A DNA stretch of 64,000 nt from Bacteroidota bacterium (GTDB lineage Bacteria; Bacteroidota; Bacteroidia; Chitinophagales; LD1), in assembly GCA_016715625.1 (NCBI GenBank), contig JADJZU010000001.1, positions 124,001 to 188,000 on the forward strand. Reading direction: 5' to 3'. The notes below the pieces were generated by a model. That model had not been told where the DNA came from. It worked only from the letters and a program-made list of their open reading frames with translations, and ran no database searches. This document shows, piece after piece, positions 44,609 through 53,409 of this stretch. Within the stretch, counting starts at the first letter, position 1. Each line of letters begins with the position of its first letter. A program made the position numbers and the translations under genes.

Positions 44609-46291
44609 CTACGATACCAGTTTTTTGTATCGGAAGCGTTTGGGTTCTTCGTCCGATATGCCCAGTCTTTGCTTCTTGTTCTCTTCGTAGTCGCTGAATC
44701 CGCCCTCAAAGTAGTAAACCTGTCCTTCGCCTTCAAAGGCCAGAATGTGGGTGCACACCCGGTCCAGAAACCAACGGTCGTGGCTGATGATGACTGCACA
44801 GCCTGCGTAGTTTTCCAAGGCTTCTTCCAGGGCGCGGATGGTGGAAATGTCCAAATCGTTGGTAGGCTCATCGAGCAATAATACGTTGGCCTCTTCGCGC
44901 AACGTAAGCGCCAGGTGCAGGCGGTTTCGCTCGCCACCCGACAGCACTTTAATTTTCTTCTGCTGGTCGGCTCCGTTAAAGTTAAACCGGCTTACATAGC
45001 TGCGGCTGTTCAGTTTCAGTTTTCCGAGTTCTATCCATTCATCTTCGTTGCTGATAACCTGCCACACATTCTTTTCGGGGTCTATGTTGGCGTGTGTTTG
45101 GTCCACATAGCTCAGCTTCACCGTGTCGCCTATTTCAAACGTGCCGGAGGTGGGTTTTTCCAGACCCATGATCATGCGGAACAAGGTGGTTTTGCCGGCT
45201 CCGTTGGGGCCTATGATGCCCACAATGCCTCCTTGCGGCAAACTGAAGTTGAGGTTCTCATACAAAATTCTATCGCCAAAAGCCTTGGTCACATCCTTGG
45301 CTTCTATCACCTTGGAGCCCAGGCGCGGACCCGGTGGAATATAAATCTCCAGTTTTTCTTCGGCCTGCTTCACATCTTCCTGCAGCATCTTTTCATAATT
45401 GGCAATACGGGCCTTCCCTTTGGCCTGGCGCGCCTTTTGTCCGCTGCGGGCCCACTCCAACTCGCGCTGCATCACCTTCTGGCGTTTGCTTTGTGCGGCT
45501 TCGTCCTGGGTCATGCGTATTTGCTTTTGTTCCAGCCACGAAGAGTAGTTACCTTTCCACGGAATGCCTTCTCCCCTATCCAGCTCCAATATCCAGCCAG
45601 CCACATTATCTAAGAAATAACGGTCGTGGGTAATGCAGATAACTGTTCCTTTATACAAAGCCAGGTGATGCTCCAGCCACAGCACCGACTCGGCATCGAG
45701 GTGGTTGGTAGGCTCATCGAGCAACAGCACATCGGGTTCCTGCAACAGCAGGCGGCAAAGTGCCACTCTGCGTTTTTCGCCACCCGACAGGTTCTTCACC
45801 AGTGCATCGGGGTCGGGGCACTGGAGCGCATCCATGGCGCGGTTAAGCACCGAATCTATTTCCCAGGCATTGGCCGCGTCTATTTTATCTTGCAGCACGC
45901 CCTGGCGGTCGAGGAGTTTCTCCATCTTTTCGGGAGCCAGATCGGGGTCGCCAAAAGCTTCGCTGATTTGATTAAACTCGTTCAGCAGGTCAAAAATCTC
46001 CTTCTTGCCCTCGCGCACGATTTCTATCACCGTTTTGGTTTCGTCCAGTTTGGGTTCCTGCTCCAGCAGGCCCACGGTGTAGTCTTTACTCTTGTCTATT
46101 TTGCCCTGATAGTTTTCGTCAATGCCCGCAATAATGCGGAGCAAGGTCGATTTACCCGAGCCGTTTGCGCCTATAATGCCAATCTTGGCACCATAAAAGA
46201 AACTAAGATAAATATCCTTTAAAATAACCCGGCTGGGCGGAATGGTTTTGCTAAGGCCGGTCATCGAAAAAATAACGGTATTGTCTGCCAT
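44609..46291 (-). CDS. ettA: Energy-dependent translational throttle protein EttA
   Basis: EttA is an ABC-F ATPase that binds the ribosomal E site and gates the first elongation steps according to the ATP/ADP ratio. The 560-residue protein has two ABC domains: Walker A GANGSGKST and GPNGAGKTT, signatures LSGGEKRRV and LSGGERNRL, Walker B DEPTNHLDAES and DEPTNDLDIST. The arm and P-site interaction motif lie between them in ELEWARSGQKARQAKGKAR. Length matches E. coli EttA (555 residues). The start ATG 46291 (MADNTVIFSM) follows a -7 element; an open frame 62 codons upstream overlaps the divergent gene and is not used. Confidence 0.95.
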   Translation of the reverse strand: MADNTVIFSMTGLSKTIPPSRVILKDIYLSFFYGAKIGIIGANGSGKSTLLRIIAGIDENYQGKIDKSKDYTVGLLEQEPKLDETKTVIEIVREGKKEIFDLLNEFNQISEAFGDPDLAPEKMEKLLDRQGVLQDKIDAANAWEIDSVLNRAMDALQCPDPDALVKNLSGGEKRRVALCRLLLQEPDVLLLDEPTNHLDAESVLWLEHHLALYKGTVICITHDRYFLDNVAGWILELDRGEGIPWKGNYSSWLEQKQIRMTQDEAAQSKRQKVMQRELEWARSGQKARQAKGKARIANYEKMLQEDVKQAEEKLEIYIPPGPRLGSKVIEAKDVTKAFGDRILYENLNFSLPQGGIVGIIGPNGAGKTTLFRMIMGLEKPTSGTFEIGDTVKLSYVDQTHANIDPEKNVWQVISNEDEWIELGKLKLNSRSYVSRFNFNGADQQKKIKVLSGGERNRLHLALTLREEANVLLLDEPTNDLDISTIRALEEALENYAGCAVIISHDRWFLDRVCTHILAFEGEGQVYYFEGGFSDYEENKKQRLGISDEEPKRFRYKKLVS

Positions 46292-46312
46292 AGAATCGTT
46301 TAAAATGAGGCG

Positions 46313-46320
46313 CGAATATA
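46313..46320 (-). promoter_or_regulatory. Candidate -7 element of ettA
   Basis: On the minus strand TATATTCG, followed by CGCC, lies 21 bases upstream of the ettA ATG. It mirrors the plus-strand element at 46370, giving back-to-back promoters. Confidence 0.45.
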
Positions 46321-46369
46321 GGAGAAGAACTTTGTCCGCGGCATGCCTTACAGGAGCAAACAAGTTTTC

Positions 46370-46377
46370 TATATTCG
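46370..46377 (+). promoter_or_regulatory. Candidate -7 element of the acyl-CoA dehydrogenase gene
   Basis: TATATTCG, followed by CCC, lies 23 bases upstream of the ATG at 46401 and matches the element of the divergent ettA gene. Confidence 0.45.
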
Positions 46378-46400
46378 CCCGCTCTAACAACAAAAAAAAT

Positions 46401-47585
46401 ATGGCTTCTACCGCACAACCGCTCTCCGGAATGAACTTTGAATACAACGACAACCAAAAAATGATTGCCCAAACCATCCGCGATTTTGCCGACCGCGAAA
46501 TACGCCCGAAAATGATGGAATGGGACGAAGCACAAATCTTTCCGCGCGAGCTGTTTCAAAAGATGGGCGAGCTGGGATTTATGGGTGTTTACATTCCGGA
46601 AGTCTATGGCGGCTCGGGGCTCAGCTATTTTGAATATGTGACCGTAGTGTCGGAAATTGCCAAGGTGTGTGGTTCTATCGGCCTGTCCACCGCGGCACAC
46701 AACTCGCTGTGCACCGGCCACATTTATTACCACGGCACCGAAGAACAGAAAAAGAAATACTTACCCAAACTGGCCAGTGGCGAGTGGATAGGTGCATGGG
46801 CGCTTACCGAAGCTAACACCGGCAGCGATGCCATGCGCATGAAATGCACCGCCAAAAAGGTGGATGGCGGCTGGTTACTCAATGGCAACAAAAACTGGAT
46901 TACTCACGGAGCCACTGGCGATGTGGTGGTGGCTATTGTGCGCACCGGTGAACTATTGGACAGCCACGGCATGACAGCCTTTATTATTGAAAGAGGTACC
47001 AAGGGCCTTAAAGCCGGCAAAAAGGAAAACAAACTGGGTATGCGCGCCTCCGAAACAGCCGAGGTTATTTTTGAAGATTGTTTTGTACCCGATGAAAATG
47101 TGTGCGGTGGCACAGCCAAAATAGGCAGCGGATTTCAGCAGGCTATGCAGATACTGGATGGCGGACGTATTTCCATTGCTGCCCTGGGTCTTGGCATTGC
47201 CAAAGGCGCCTACGAAGCCAGTGTAAAATATGCCAAGGAAAGAGAACAGTTCGGGCAGCCGATTGCCAATTTTCAGGCCATTGGGTTTAAGCTGGCCGAT
47301 ATGGCTACCAAAATTGAAGCGGGCGAACTGCTGACCATGCAGGCTGCCTACCTTAAAAACGAGCACAAGAAAATGACCAAAGAGAGCGCCTTTGCCAAGT
47401 ATTATACCTCCGAAATTGCCGAAATATCCACCGATGCGGTGCAGATTTTTGGCGGCTATGGTTACACAAAAGATTTTCCGGTAGAGAAATTTTACCGCGA
47501 CTCTAAACTGTGCACCATAGGCGAGGGCACCAGCGAAATTCAGAAACTGGTGATTAGCCGCGAAATCATGAAAGGAAATATCTAA
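46401..47585 (+). CDS. Acyl-CoA dehydrogenase
   Basis: This 394-residue flavoenzyme introduces the alpha-beta double bond into acyl-CoA during fatty-acid or branched-chain amino-acid breakdown and passes electrons to ETF. The N-terminal helical domain, the central beta domain with WALTEANTGSDAMRMKCTA (about 130-148), and the C-terminal domain are all present. The catalytic Glu is in TIGEGTSEIQ near residue 378, matching E376 of medium-chain enzymes. Substrate preference cannot be read; short-chain or methyl-branched substrates are plausible. Start ATG 46401 (MASTAQPLSG) follows a -7 element. Confidence 0.93.
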   Translation: MASTAQPLSGMNFEYNDNQKMIAQTIRDFADREIRPKMMEWDEAQIFPRELFQKMGELGFMGVYIPEVYGGSGLSYFEYVTVVSEIAKVCGSIGLSTAAHNSLCTGHIYYHGTEEQKKKYLPKLASGEWIGAWALTEANTGSDAMRMKCTAKKVDGGWLLNGNKNWITHGATGDVVVAIVRTGELLDSHGMTAFIIERGTKGLKAGKKENKLGMRASETAEVIFEDCFVPDENVCGGTAKIGSGFQQAMQILDGGRISIAALGLGIAKGAYEASVKYAKEREQFGQPIANFQAIGFKLADMATKIEAGELLTMQAAYLKNEHKKMTKESAFAKYYTSEIAEISTDAVQIFGGYGYTKDFPVEKFYRDSKLCTIGEGTSEIQKLVISREIMKGNI

Positions 47586-47592
47586 GCCCCGA

Positions 47593-47623
47593 TTTGTATT
47601 TTTAGAATTCAATTTTACATTTG
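47593..47623 (+). promoter_or_regulatory. Promoter of rpsU
   Basis: TTTG (47593-47596) and TACATTTG (47616-47623) are separated by exactly 19 bases, a near-ideal Bacteroidota primary sigma promoter. The rpsU ATG lies 24 bases past it. It also lies eight bases after the acyl-CoA dehydrogenase stop, so rpsU is independently transcribed. Confidence 0.8.
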
Positions 47624-47647
47624 CACCTCTTAAAAAAATAACCGAAC

Positions 47648-47842
47648 ATGCTTTTAATTGACACCCGCGAATCTGACACTATTGACAAGGCCCTTAAAAA
47701 GTATAAAAAGAAATACGAGAAAGCCGGTATTCTTCGCGAATTGCGCGCTCGCCAAACGTTCACCAAAAAGAGCGTAAAGCGCAGAGGTGAAGTGTTGAAA
47801 GCTGCTTACATCCAAACCCTCCGCAGAGCCGAGCAAGCCTAA
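47648..47842 (+). CDS. rpsU: 30S ribosomal protein S21
   Basis: S21 is the small, late-binding 30S protein near the anti-Shine-Dalgarno region of 16S rRNA. In Bacteroidetes ribosomes it helps hide the anti-SD sequence, which explains the lack of SD use in this genome. The 64-residue protein has the basic pattern FTKKSVKRRGEVLKAAYIQ and normal length. It has its own strong promoter and terminator. Confidence 0.95.
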   Translation: MLLIDTRESDTIDKALKKYKKKYEKAGILRELRARQTFTKKSVKRRGEVLKAAYIQTLRRAEQA

Positions 47843-47869
47843 GCCCTGCTCCGTTTTATAAACCTATTT

Positions 47870-47901
47870 ACCCCATCCTGTCCGGATGGGGTATTTTTTT
47901 T
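47870..47901 (+). terminator. Terminator of rpsU
   Basis: ACCCCATCC (47870-47878) pairs with GGATGGGGT (47884-47892) around a TGTCC loop, followed by A and eight Ts. It is 27 bases past the rpsU stop. Confidence 0.93.
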
Positions 47902-48234
47902 GCCATTGGGCGGAATGCGGGTGCTGCCAGGCTGTTTACTTCGGCTAAATCCGAAGGCTGAAGAAATGGAATTTTCTTTCAGTAATTAAGTCGACCGTGC
48001 AACTTACTTATAGCGAGCTTTTAACCTTCCAAACCCCTCGATCGCGCAGGGCACAATTCACTACACCCGCATGCCAAGGACACCTACCCGTAAGAAAATT
48101 AGCCAACGATAACTTTAGGAAACCTAACCAAGCCGTAAAGCGAATAGATAACAGATGTAATTCCTAGTTAATCTACAAGAGCGCTGCATGCTTACACTAT
48201 TCATTCCATATATATCAATAGCACCATTATACCT
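47902..48234. other. Gene-free region after rpsU
   Basis: I see no gene in this stretch. It contains the second GGCTAAA-core element (47929-47952, extended to a CTTCGG/CCGAAG hairpin) and otherwise AT-mixed unique sequence. Confidence 0.6.
47929..47952. repeat. Dispersed GGCTAAA-core element, copy 2
   Basis: It matches 22211-22234 at 21 of 24 positions. Here CTTCGG and CCGAAG flank the CTAAAT core and can form a hairpin. Confidence 0.55.
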
Positions 48235-48264
48235 AAAAAAAGCCGGTGCAAAAATGCACCGGCT
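48235..48264 (-). terminator. Terminator of the T9SS gene at 48.3 kb
   Basis: AGCCGGTGCA and TGCACCGGCT form a perfect 10-bp stem with an AAAA loop. On the minus strand six Ts follow. Confidence 0.9.
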
Positions 48265-48292
48265 CCACAAAAGCAAGGGAACAAAAAACGAT

Positions 48293-50881
48293 TTAGTCTC
48301 CGAGCAATAATTTTTGGGTAGTTCTTGTATTATCATCGGTAAGCACGATAGTTACAAACTGTTTCGCTAAAGCCACTAAGCTTTTACTGTAAAAGCTTTT
48401 GGAGTTATACTCTTCGCTAACGAGTTGACCAAGGGCGTTGTAAATACTAACTTGTTGCACTGCCGACTTAACTTGACTAAAATGAATGTTCACGGTTGTA
48501 CCGCTTGACCAAATGAGGACTGGTCCCAAGGTATTTGTGCTGCTTACACTGTTAACCACCCCCGGGGTGACTGTAATAGCGGTGGAACTCGTGGCGCTGC
48601 AACCATCTTCGTTAGTAACAGTAAGTGTGACCGTGTAAACACCTGGTGTGGAATAGCTGTAAGTTGGGCTTATGACTCCATTTAGAACATCACCATTACC
48701 AAAGTTCCAAACTATACCGGATATGTTTGGCGTAGCGCAACTAAACAATATATTCTCATCCGTGGTGACAACGCTACTGCTATTGCTGATGACTGCCGAT
48801 GAAGCGCTGCTTCCGTTTATCATCACATTTTTAGCCACCACATAACCGTTGAACTCAAGCGTAAGGGTATATACCCCACCCGGCAAACTTAGATTCACCG
48901 CATGGGCAGAGTCTAACACGCCCGAAGCTACAAGGGTATTTTGGGCATCGGCCAAGCTATAGTTCCATTGAGCAAATCCGTTTTGCAATACCTGAAGAAG
49001 ACCGTTTGCCGTGCAGGTGGCATCAGTAATGGCTAATTGTACTGCCGGTGAAAAGTGGACGGTAAATCGATTTGGCAAATCGGTGGTGTCGGCTGCAAAA
49101 GCATAGACCGGATTTACTCTTAAATCATAAAACTGATGCCATTTTTTATCTTCTAAAAGTATGGACACGGTGGGGTCGAAACTGTTTAGGTTTTCTGCCG
49201 TTAATGTGAATGCTCCGTTGCGTTCGGGCAGTAGACAAACATCCACCAGTGGTGTTTCTTCGATGGATTGAAAAGAGTTGATGCCCACCCATCGCGCATC
49301 ATTTGGTATTTGCGAGTAGAGCGTAGGCGCACCTTGCTGGCTTTTAAACTTGGTGGCATCGGCTAGTTTATCAAACGCTTCTGTAGCATTTGGCATAAAG
49401 CGGATACGGGTACGGTCGCGGCCCTGGCTGCCTTCAGCTACCAATTGCAGTAAATTAGGCGCATTAGTTTTATAGAATACCGGATTATCATCTGCGCTGC
49501 GCTCCGCCTGACTAAATGCAAAAGATTTAGTGGTGTTCAAATCCGGGTTAAACACATAAAAACCCTGAAACGGTGCTAATTGTGCTTGAGTGCCGGCAGT
49601 GCCCATTAGTTCGGGGTCGAAGGTGCCGGAGTAGGCACCTGAAGGATGATAAATTTGAATTTGTGCATCGAAACCCTCGGTGAGCATGTGTACATCGGAG
49701 GCAGCTGTATTTAAATCTAAGGCGCTGGGGTATGGGTTGCCGACCAAATTCCAGCCTGACTCATACATATCTCCTTCTAATGAAACCGATGACCAGTTGG
49801 TATTGGTCAGATTACTGACGCTCACTACACCGGTGTTGGGTATGCCTTTTACATCATACACATCACCGGCATTCATGTAAATACTGTAGCCTTCGCCATT
49901 TTGCAAAGTACCGGATGAACGAACTTTCCAATTGCCCATAAAGCAGCCGTATGTAAGCGGTCCGCTGTCGTCCCATTCAAATACCTGACCGTAATTCCCC
50001 GATGAGCCATGCTCGGAGCAGTTAGGCAGTGGAGTGACATATACATTGTTTGCACCGGTGGCGCCCGGGTATATATCCTGTACCAATGCATTACTGATAG
50101 GGGACGACACAAAGTGCTGAATGTTTCCACTGCCTGTGGCATAGCGTTGTGCAGTCAAACTGCCAACCAAACTGCCGGTGTACCCCGCACTAAAATCGTT
50201 GAGGTAAGCGGTTAAGGTATCGGAGGAAAGCAGGGTGAGCGTACCGCTGTTAGTTCTTACCGCTCCGCTTTGCAAATTCATTTGCTTCACTACAGCTACA
50301 TCTGCAGCGGGCTGAAACCGCACGCTGTCCGTTCCGGTATTGACAGTTAGTTTGTAAAACCGTGAAGCGCCATACACTTTGTTGCCGAAGGGTCCGCTGA
50401 GAACTACTGTGCCGGTACCCTTTACCGTGCCGGTGCCGGTGCCTCGACTGCTCCATACTCCGGTTACGTTTACATCGGCATTCAACGTAAGTAAACTGCC
50501 GTTTTCTAACAGCACATCGTTGATAGTAATCGGTGTGCTGCACACGGCACTGTTGGGTGTGCCGTTGGGGATGATGACATCGGTATTGATGCCGTTAGGG
50601 ATGCCATTGGGAGTCCAGTTGGTGGGCATAAACCAATCGGAGCTGGTGATACCATTCCAGATAAAGAGCGTATCAAGCGGAGCGTGGTAGCCGGGTGTGA
50701 ATTCGTAGCCTCCGGTAGTAGTGGTGGTATCTGCTAATTCTTTACCCAGGGTGTAGCTAATCGTGTAGCCTCCCATGGTATCTGTGCCACCGCCAATGGT
50801 GAAGGCAGTTTTAGTGAACTCGTATTGCGCAGCGCTTCGCAACGCAAAGAGCAATATTGCCAGCGTGAATAATTTTCTCAT
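48293..50881 (-). CDS. Secreted PKD-domain protein with a C-terminal sorting-like domain
   Basis: This 862-residue protein has a signal peptide (1-18, ending LRSAA) and a surface-protein region with IWNGITSSDWFMPTNWTPNG (about 93-112), followed by beta-rich sequence. A PKD module lies near residues 700-780 (VWNFGNGDVLNGVISPTYSY). The C-terminal 75 residues (VNIHFSQVKSAVQQVSIYNALGQLVSEE to KLLLGD) resemble a T9SS type A sorting domain but lack the usual PNP start. It is minus-strand and 27 bases from the fibre-like gene, so they may be co-transcribed. Catalytic residues are not evident. Confidence 0.85.
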   Translation of the reverse strand: MRKLFTLAILLFALRSAAQYEFTKTAFTIGGGTDTMGGYTISYTLGKELADTTTTTGGYEFTPGYHAPLDTLFIWNGITSSDWFMPTNWTPNGIPNGINTDVIIPNGTPNSAVCSTPITINDVLLENGSLLTLNADVNVTGVWSSRGTGTGTVKGTGTVVLSGPFGNKVYGASRFYKLTVNTGTDSVRFQPAADVAVVKQMNLQSGAVRTNSGTLTLLSSDTLTAYLNDFSAGYTGSLVGSLTAQRYATGSGNIQHFVSSPISNALVQDIYPGATGANNVYVTPLPNCSEHGSSGNYGQVFEWDDSGPLTYGCFMGNWKVRSSGTLQNGEGYSIYMNAGDVYDVKGIPNTGVVSVSNLTNTNWSSVSLEGDMYESGWNLVGNPYPSALDLNTAASDVHMLTEGFDAQIQIYHPSGAYSGTFDPELMGTAGTQAQLAPFQGFYVFNPDLNTTKSFAFSQAERSADDNPVFYKTNAPNLLQLVAEGSQGRDRTRIRFMPNATEAFDKLADATKFKSQQGAPTLYSQIPNDARWVGINSFQSIEETPLVDVCLLPERNGAFTLTAENLNSFDPTVSILLEDKKWHQFYDLRVNPVYAFAADTTDLPNRFTVHFSPAVQLAITDATCTANGLLQVLQNGFAQWNYSLADAQNTLVASGVLDSAHAVNLSLPGGVYTLTLEFNGYVVAKNVMINGSSASSAVISNSSSVVTTDENILFSCATPNISGIVWNFGNGDVLNGVISPTYSYSTPGVYTVTLTVTNEDGCSATSSTAITVTPGVVNSVSSTNTLGPVLIWSSGTTVNIHFSQVKSAVQQVSIYNALGQLVSEEYNSKSFYSKSLVALAKQFVTIVLTDDNTRTTQKLLLGD

Positions 50882-50908
50882 GGCTTTAGTTTTTAGAGGA
50901 TGAGAAAA

Positions 50909-53263
50909 TTAGTTGCTGCTACGTGAAAGTTCAACCCATGCAAGTCCGTCCCAGATAAGCGTGATACTATCGCAAAGGTCGGGATTCCAATTGCCATTCA
51001 AAGCAGTGCCTAAACTGAAAACTCCGTCAATCAATCTTAAAGGCATTTCTCCATCGCCTGCGGTATAGCAGTGGCGCTTTAGTATTAAAATTTGCCCTGC
51101 TTTAACTCCATCGGTTAACTCAATATAGGTTACAGGTGGGGTGGCTGACCAGTTTGAATTGAACGCAAATTCAATAAATGACCTGTCGCTTACGGTAATG
51201 ACATAGGTGCCGCCTAAAGGTATAGTTATAGATTCCGAAGTTTTAGATACACCTAAAGCGCCATTCACATCCAATGCCACAGCCGGGTTCGGTTCTTTTA
51301 TACCCACTTTGCCATTGCCGGCTACCGAAAGGATGTTTCCCCCGATATTGTTATTGATATGGAAACGTGCCAAACCGGAATTTGCACCACCATAGCCGGC
51401 TACCGTCCATTTGGTGCCTGCACCGGAGTTATTGAACTGTATTCTGGCATAATCATCAGCCATTTCATAGAGATTGAGATGAGGTTCTGTGCCTGAGTCG
51501 TAATCAATTTCTACTTTACCAACCGGGGTGGCATTGCCACCAATGCCTACCTTGCCGGTGGCATTTACCGAAATTACATTTCCGGCTACGCTGTTGTTTA
51601 AATTAAAAACAGATTGAAGCGGGTCTGAATTAGTATTTGCAGCCAATGTCCAGCTATCGGCATTCGGATTGCTGTTTTGGAATTGCAAACGCGCAAAGTC
51701 GTTTTGGTTTTCAAATAGTTTTAGTTGTGGAAAGTTGCTCGATGAGTTTGCAAAAATTTCTGTTTTAGCACGCGGTGTTGTGGTTCCTATACCGATTGTG
51801 CCGGTGTCAACCAGCGTCAGTATATTTCCGTTTATCACCGGTGTTTCGAACGATAGTTTAGTAGAACCAAGTAAAGATGAAAACCTGGTAGATATGCGAA
51901 ACTGATTGTTAGTAGTGCTATCGTTCGTGAATGCTAAGCGAGCACTGGTAGCCATCGTAGCACTGATGGTTGCTTGAGACTCCAATACTCCGGGAGCGCT
52001 GTGCACGGTAAGGGGACTCTGTGATACTGTGGTGCCTATAGATACCCTTGGCGTTGTGGGATTGGGGTATACTACGGTTCCATTTGTTAACCACCCGGCA
52101 TCTGCCGACATCAGCGATTTCCAACCCGGGGAGTTACCACCGGCATATCCCTCAAATTTAGCTGTTTGATTGTTATATCTCATTGTTCCCGGATTGGTGC
52201 CATTGGTAAAACCAATTCGAGCACCACCGGCTACATCCAGCATTTCTAACGGTGAAATAGTTCCGATACCTGTATTTCCCATAGCTATTAAAGCAGGACC
52301 TGATGCAGACACAAACAGTCCCCCTGCACTTGCACTCGATGCTCCAATCACACCCACATTGTTATGCGAATAGCCATACAAAGCTGGTCTGTTTACAGCA
52401 TAAGTTGCATTGCCTGATTGGGTGTAAGCCTGAAACTGCTGAGGAATAGTAACATTCAAAAAGTTTCCGAAGGTGGTTTGTACACCGTATAAATCCTGCT
52501 CGTTCAAGTTTATAAAATCCACTCTACCTCCTTCCACGCGCAGTTTGCTGCTAATTGTAGCACTCATGCTACCTATACCTACATTACCTGTGTAGTTGAT
52601 TCCTCCTTGGGCATTTGTCCAAAACGAACCACCTCCACCGCCTTGTGCAGTAAGTGAAAGCCATGAACCACCCACTCTGCCTTCAAAATCGGTACCGGTG
52701 TAACGGATAGTGCCATCATTGGCATTTGTAGTAGAACCTAATTTTACCGCACCGTTTACATCGAGCTTTTCTGCAGGCGTATTAGTGCCTATACCCACTT
52801 TACCAGCATTAGCACTTGACATATCGGTGCCTGAGTTGTTCCATTGCAAACTGCGCTCAGACACTAACGCATTGGGCACAGAACTGATGAGCTGGGGAGT
52901 TGTAGAAATTACGGGGTTAAAGGGATCGGGTGAGTAGAAAACTACGCTGCAGTATTTATCACCCGGGCTTGTAATAGCAGAAAAAGTCCCCGATGTAACA
53001 GTGCCGGTACCTACTCTCAGGTTAAAAAAGCCATTGGTGATAACGGCATTTGTATGTGATTCTCTATAGAGCAGTGTTCCGGTTGGCGTTAAGTTCCGTA
53101 TCTCAATAGATAAATAGTAGGTTGAGTTGCAGGTAAAACTAAATGGTATCCCCCGCACGGTCATATTACCCGAAAAATTAAAACTCTGCGGCACGCTTTG
53201 CGCCCGCGAAACAGCTGCTGTAAAACTGAGCAGCGCAGTTAAGATGTAGATTTTGTTCTTCAT
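50909..53263 (-). CDS. Exported tail-fibre-like protein
   Basis: This 784-residue protein starts with a signal peptide (MKNKIYILTALLSFTAAVSRAQ). An N-terminal beta domain follows, then repeated VGIGT.TP...LDVNG motifs: KVGIGTNTPAEKLDVNGAVK, TGIGTISPLEMLDVAGGARIG, TIGIGTTTPRAKTEI and KVGIKEPNPAVALDVNGAL. These pair with long strands, as in phage-tail-fibre-like surface proteins of Bacteroidota, and resemble motifs in the 1612-residue protein at 34.8 kb. No anchor is visible. I start at ATG 53263, since the 12 residues upstream do not extend the signal. It lies directly upstream of the T9SS gene on the same strand, suggesting an operon for surface structures. Confidence 0.83.
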   Translation of the reverse strand: MKNKIYILTALLSFTAAVSRAQSVPQSFNFSGNMTVRGIPFSFTCNSTYYLSIEIRNLTPTGTLLYRESHTNAVITNGFFNLRVGTGTVTSGTFSAITSPGDKYCSVVFYSPDPFNPVISTTPQLISSVPNALVSERSLQWNNSGTDMSSANAGKVGIGTNTPAEKLDVNGAVKLGSTTNANDGTIRYTGTDFEGRVGGSWLSLTAQGGGGGSFWTNAQGGINYTGNVGIGSMSATISSKLRVEGGRVDFINLNEQDLYGVQTTFGNFLNVTIPQQFQAYTQSGNATYAVNRPALYGYSHNNVGVIGASSASAGGLFVSASGPALIAMGNTGIGTISPLEMLDVAGGARIGFTNGTNPGTMRYNNQTAKFEGYAGGNSPGWKSLMSADAGWLTNGTVVYPNPTTPRVSIGTTVSQSPLTVHSAPGVLESQATISATMATSARLAFTNDSTTNNQFRISTRFSSLLGSTKLSFETPVINGNILTLVDTGTIGIGTTTPRAKTEIFANSSSNFPQLKLFENQNDFARLQFQNSNPNADSWTLAANTNSDPLQSVFNLNNSVAGNVISVNATGKVGIGGNATPVGKVEIDYDSGTEPHLNLYEMADDYARIQFNNSGAGTKWTVAGYGGANSGLARFHINNNIGGNILSVAGNGKVGIKEPNPAVALDVNGALGVSKTSESITIPLGGTYVITVSDRSFIEFAFNSNWSATPPVTYIELTDGVKAGQILILKRHCYTAGDGEMPLRLIDGVFSLGTALNGNWNPDLCDSITLIWDGLAWVELSRSSN

Positions 53264-53409
53264 GTTTTTTGCTTTTGTGCTGCAAACATGCCCCCTCACC
53301 CACCCTGTGGCAATCCGATTTTTTTAAAAAATAAAGGTTCTGAATGGAGCCGCACCGGTGCCGGTACTGTAAAAGCCGGATAGAGTTTACATATTCACCC
53401 ATCTAACAC

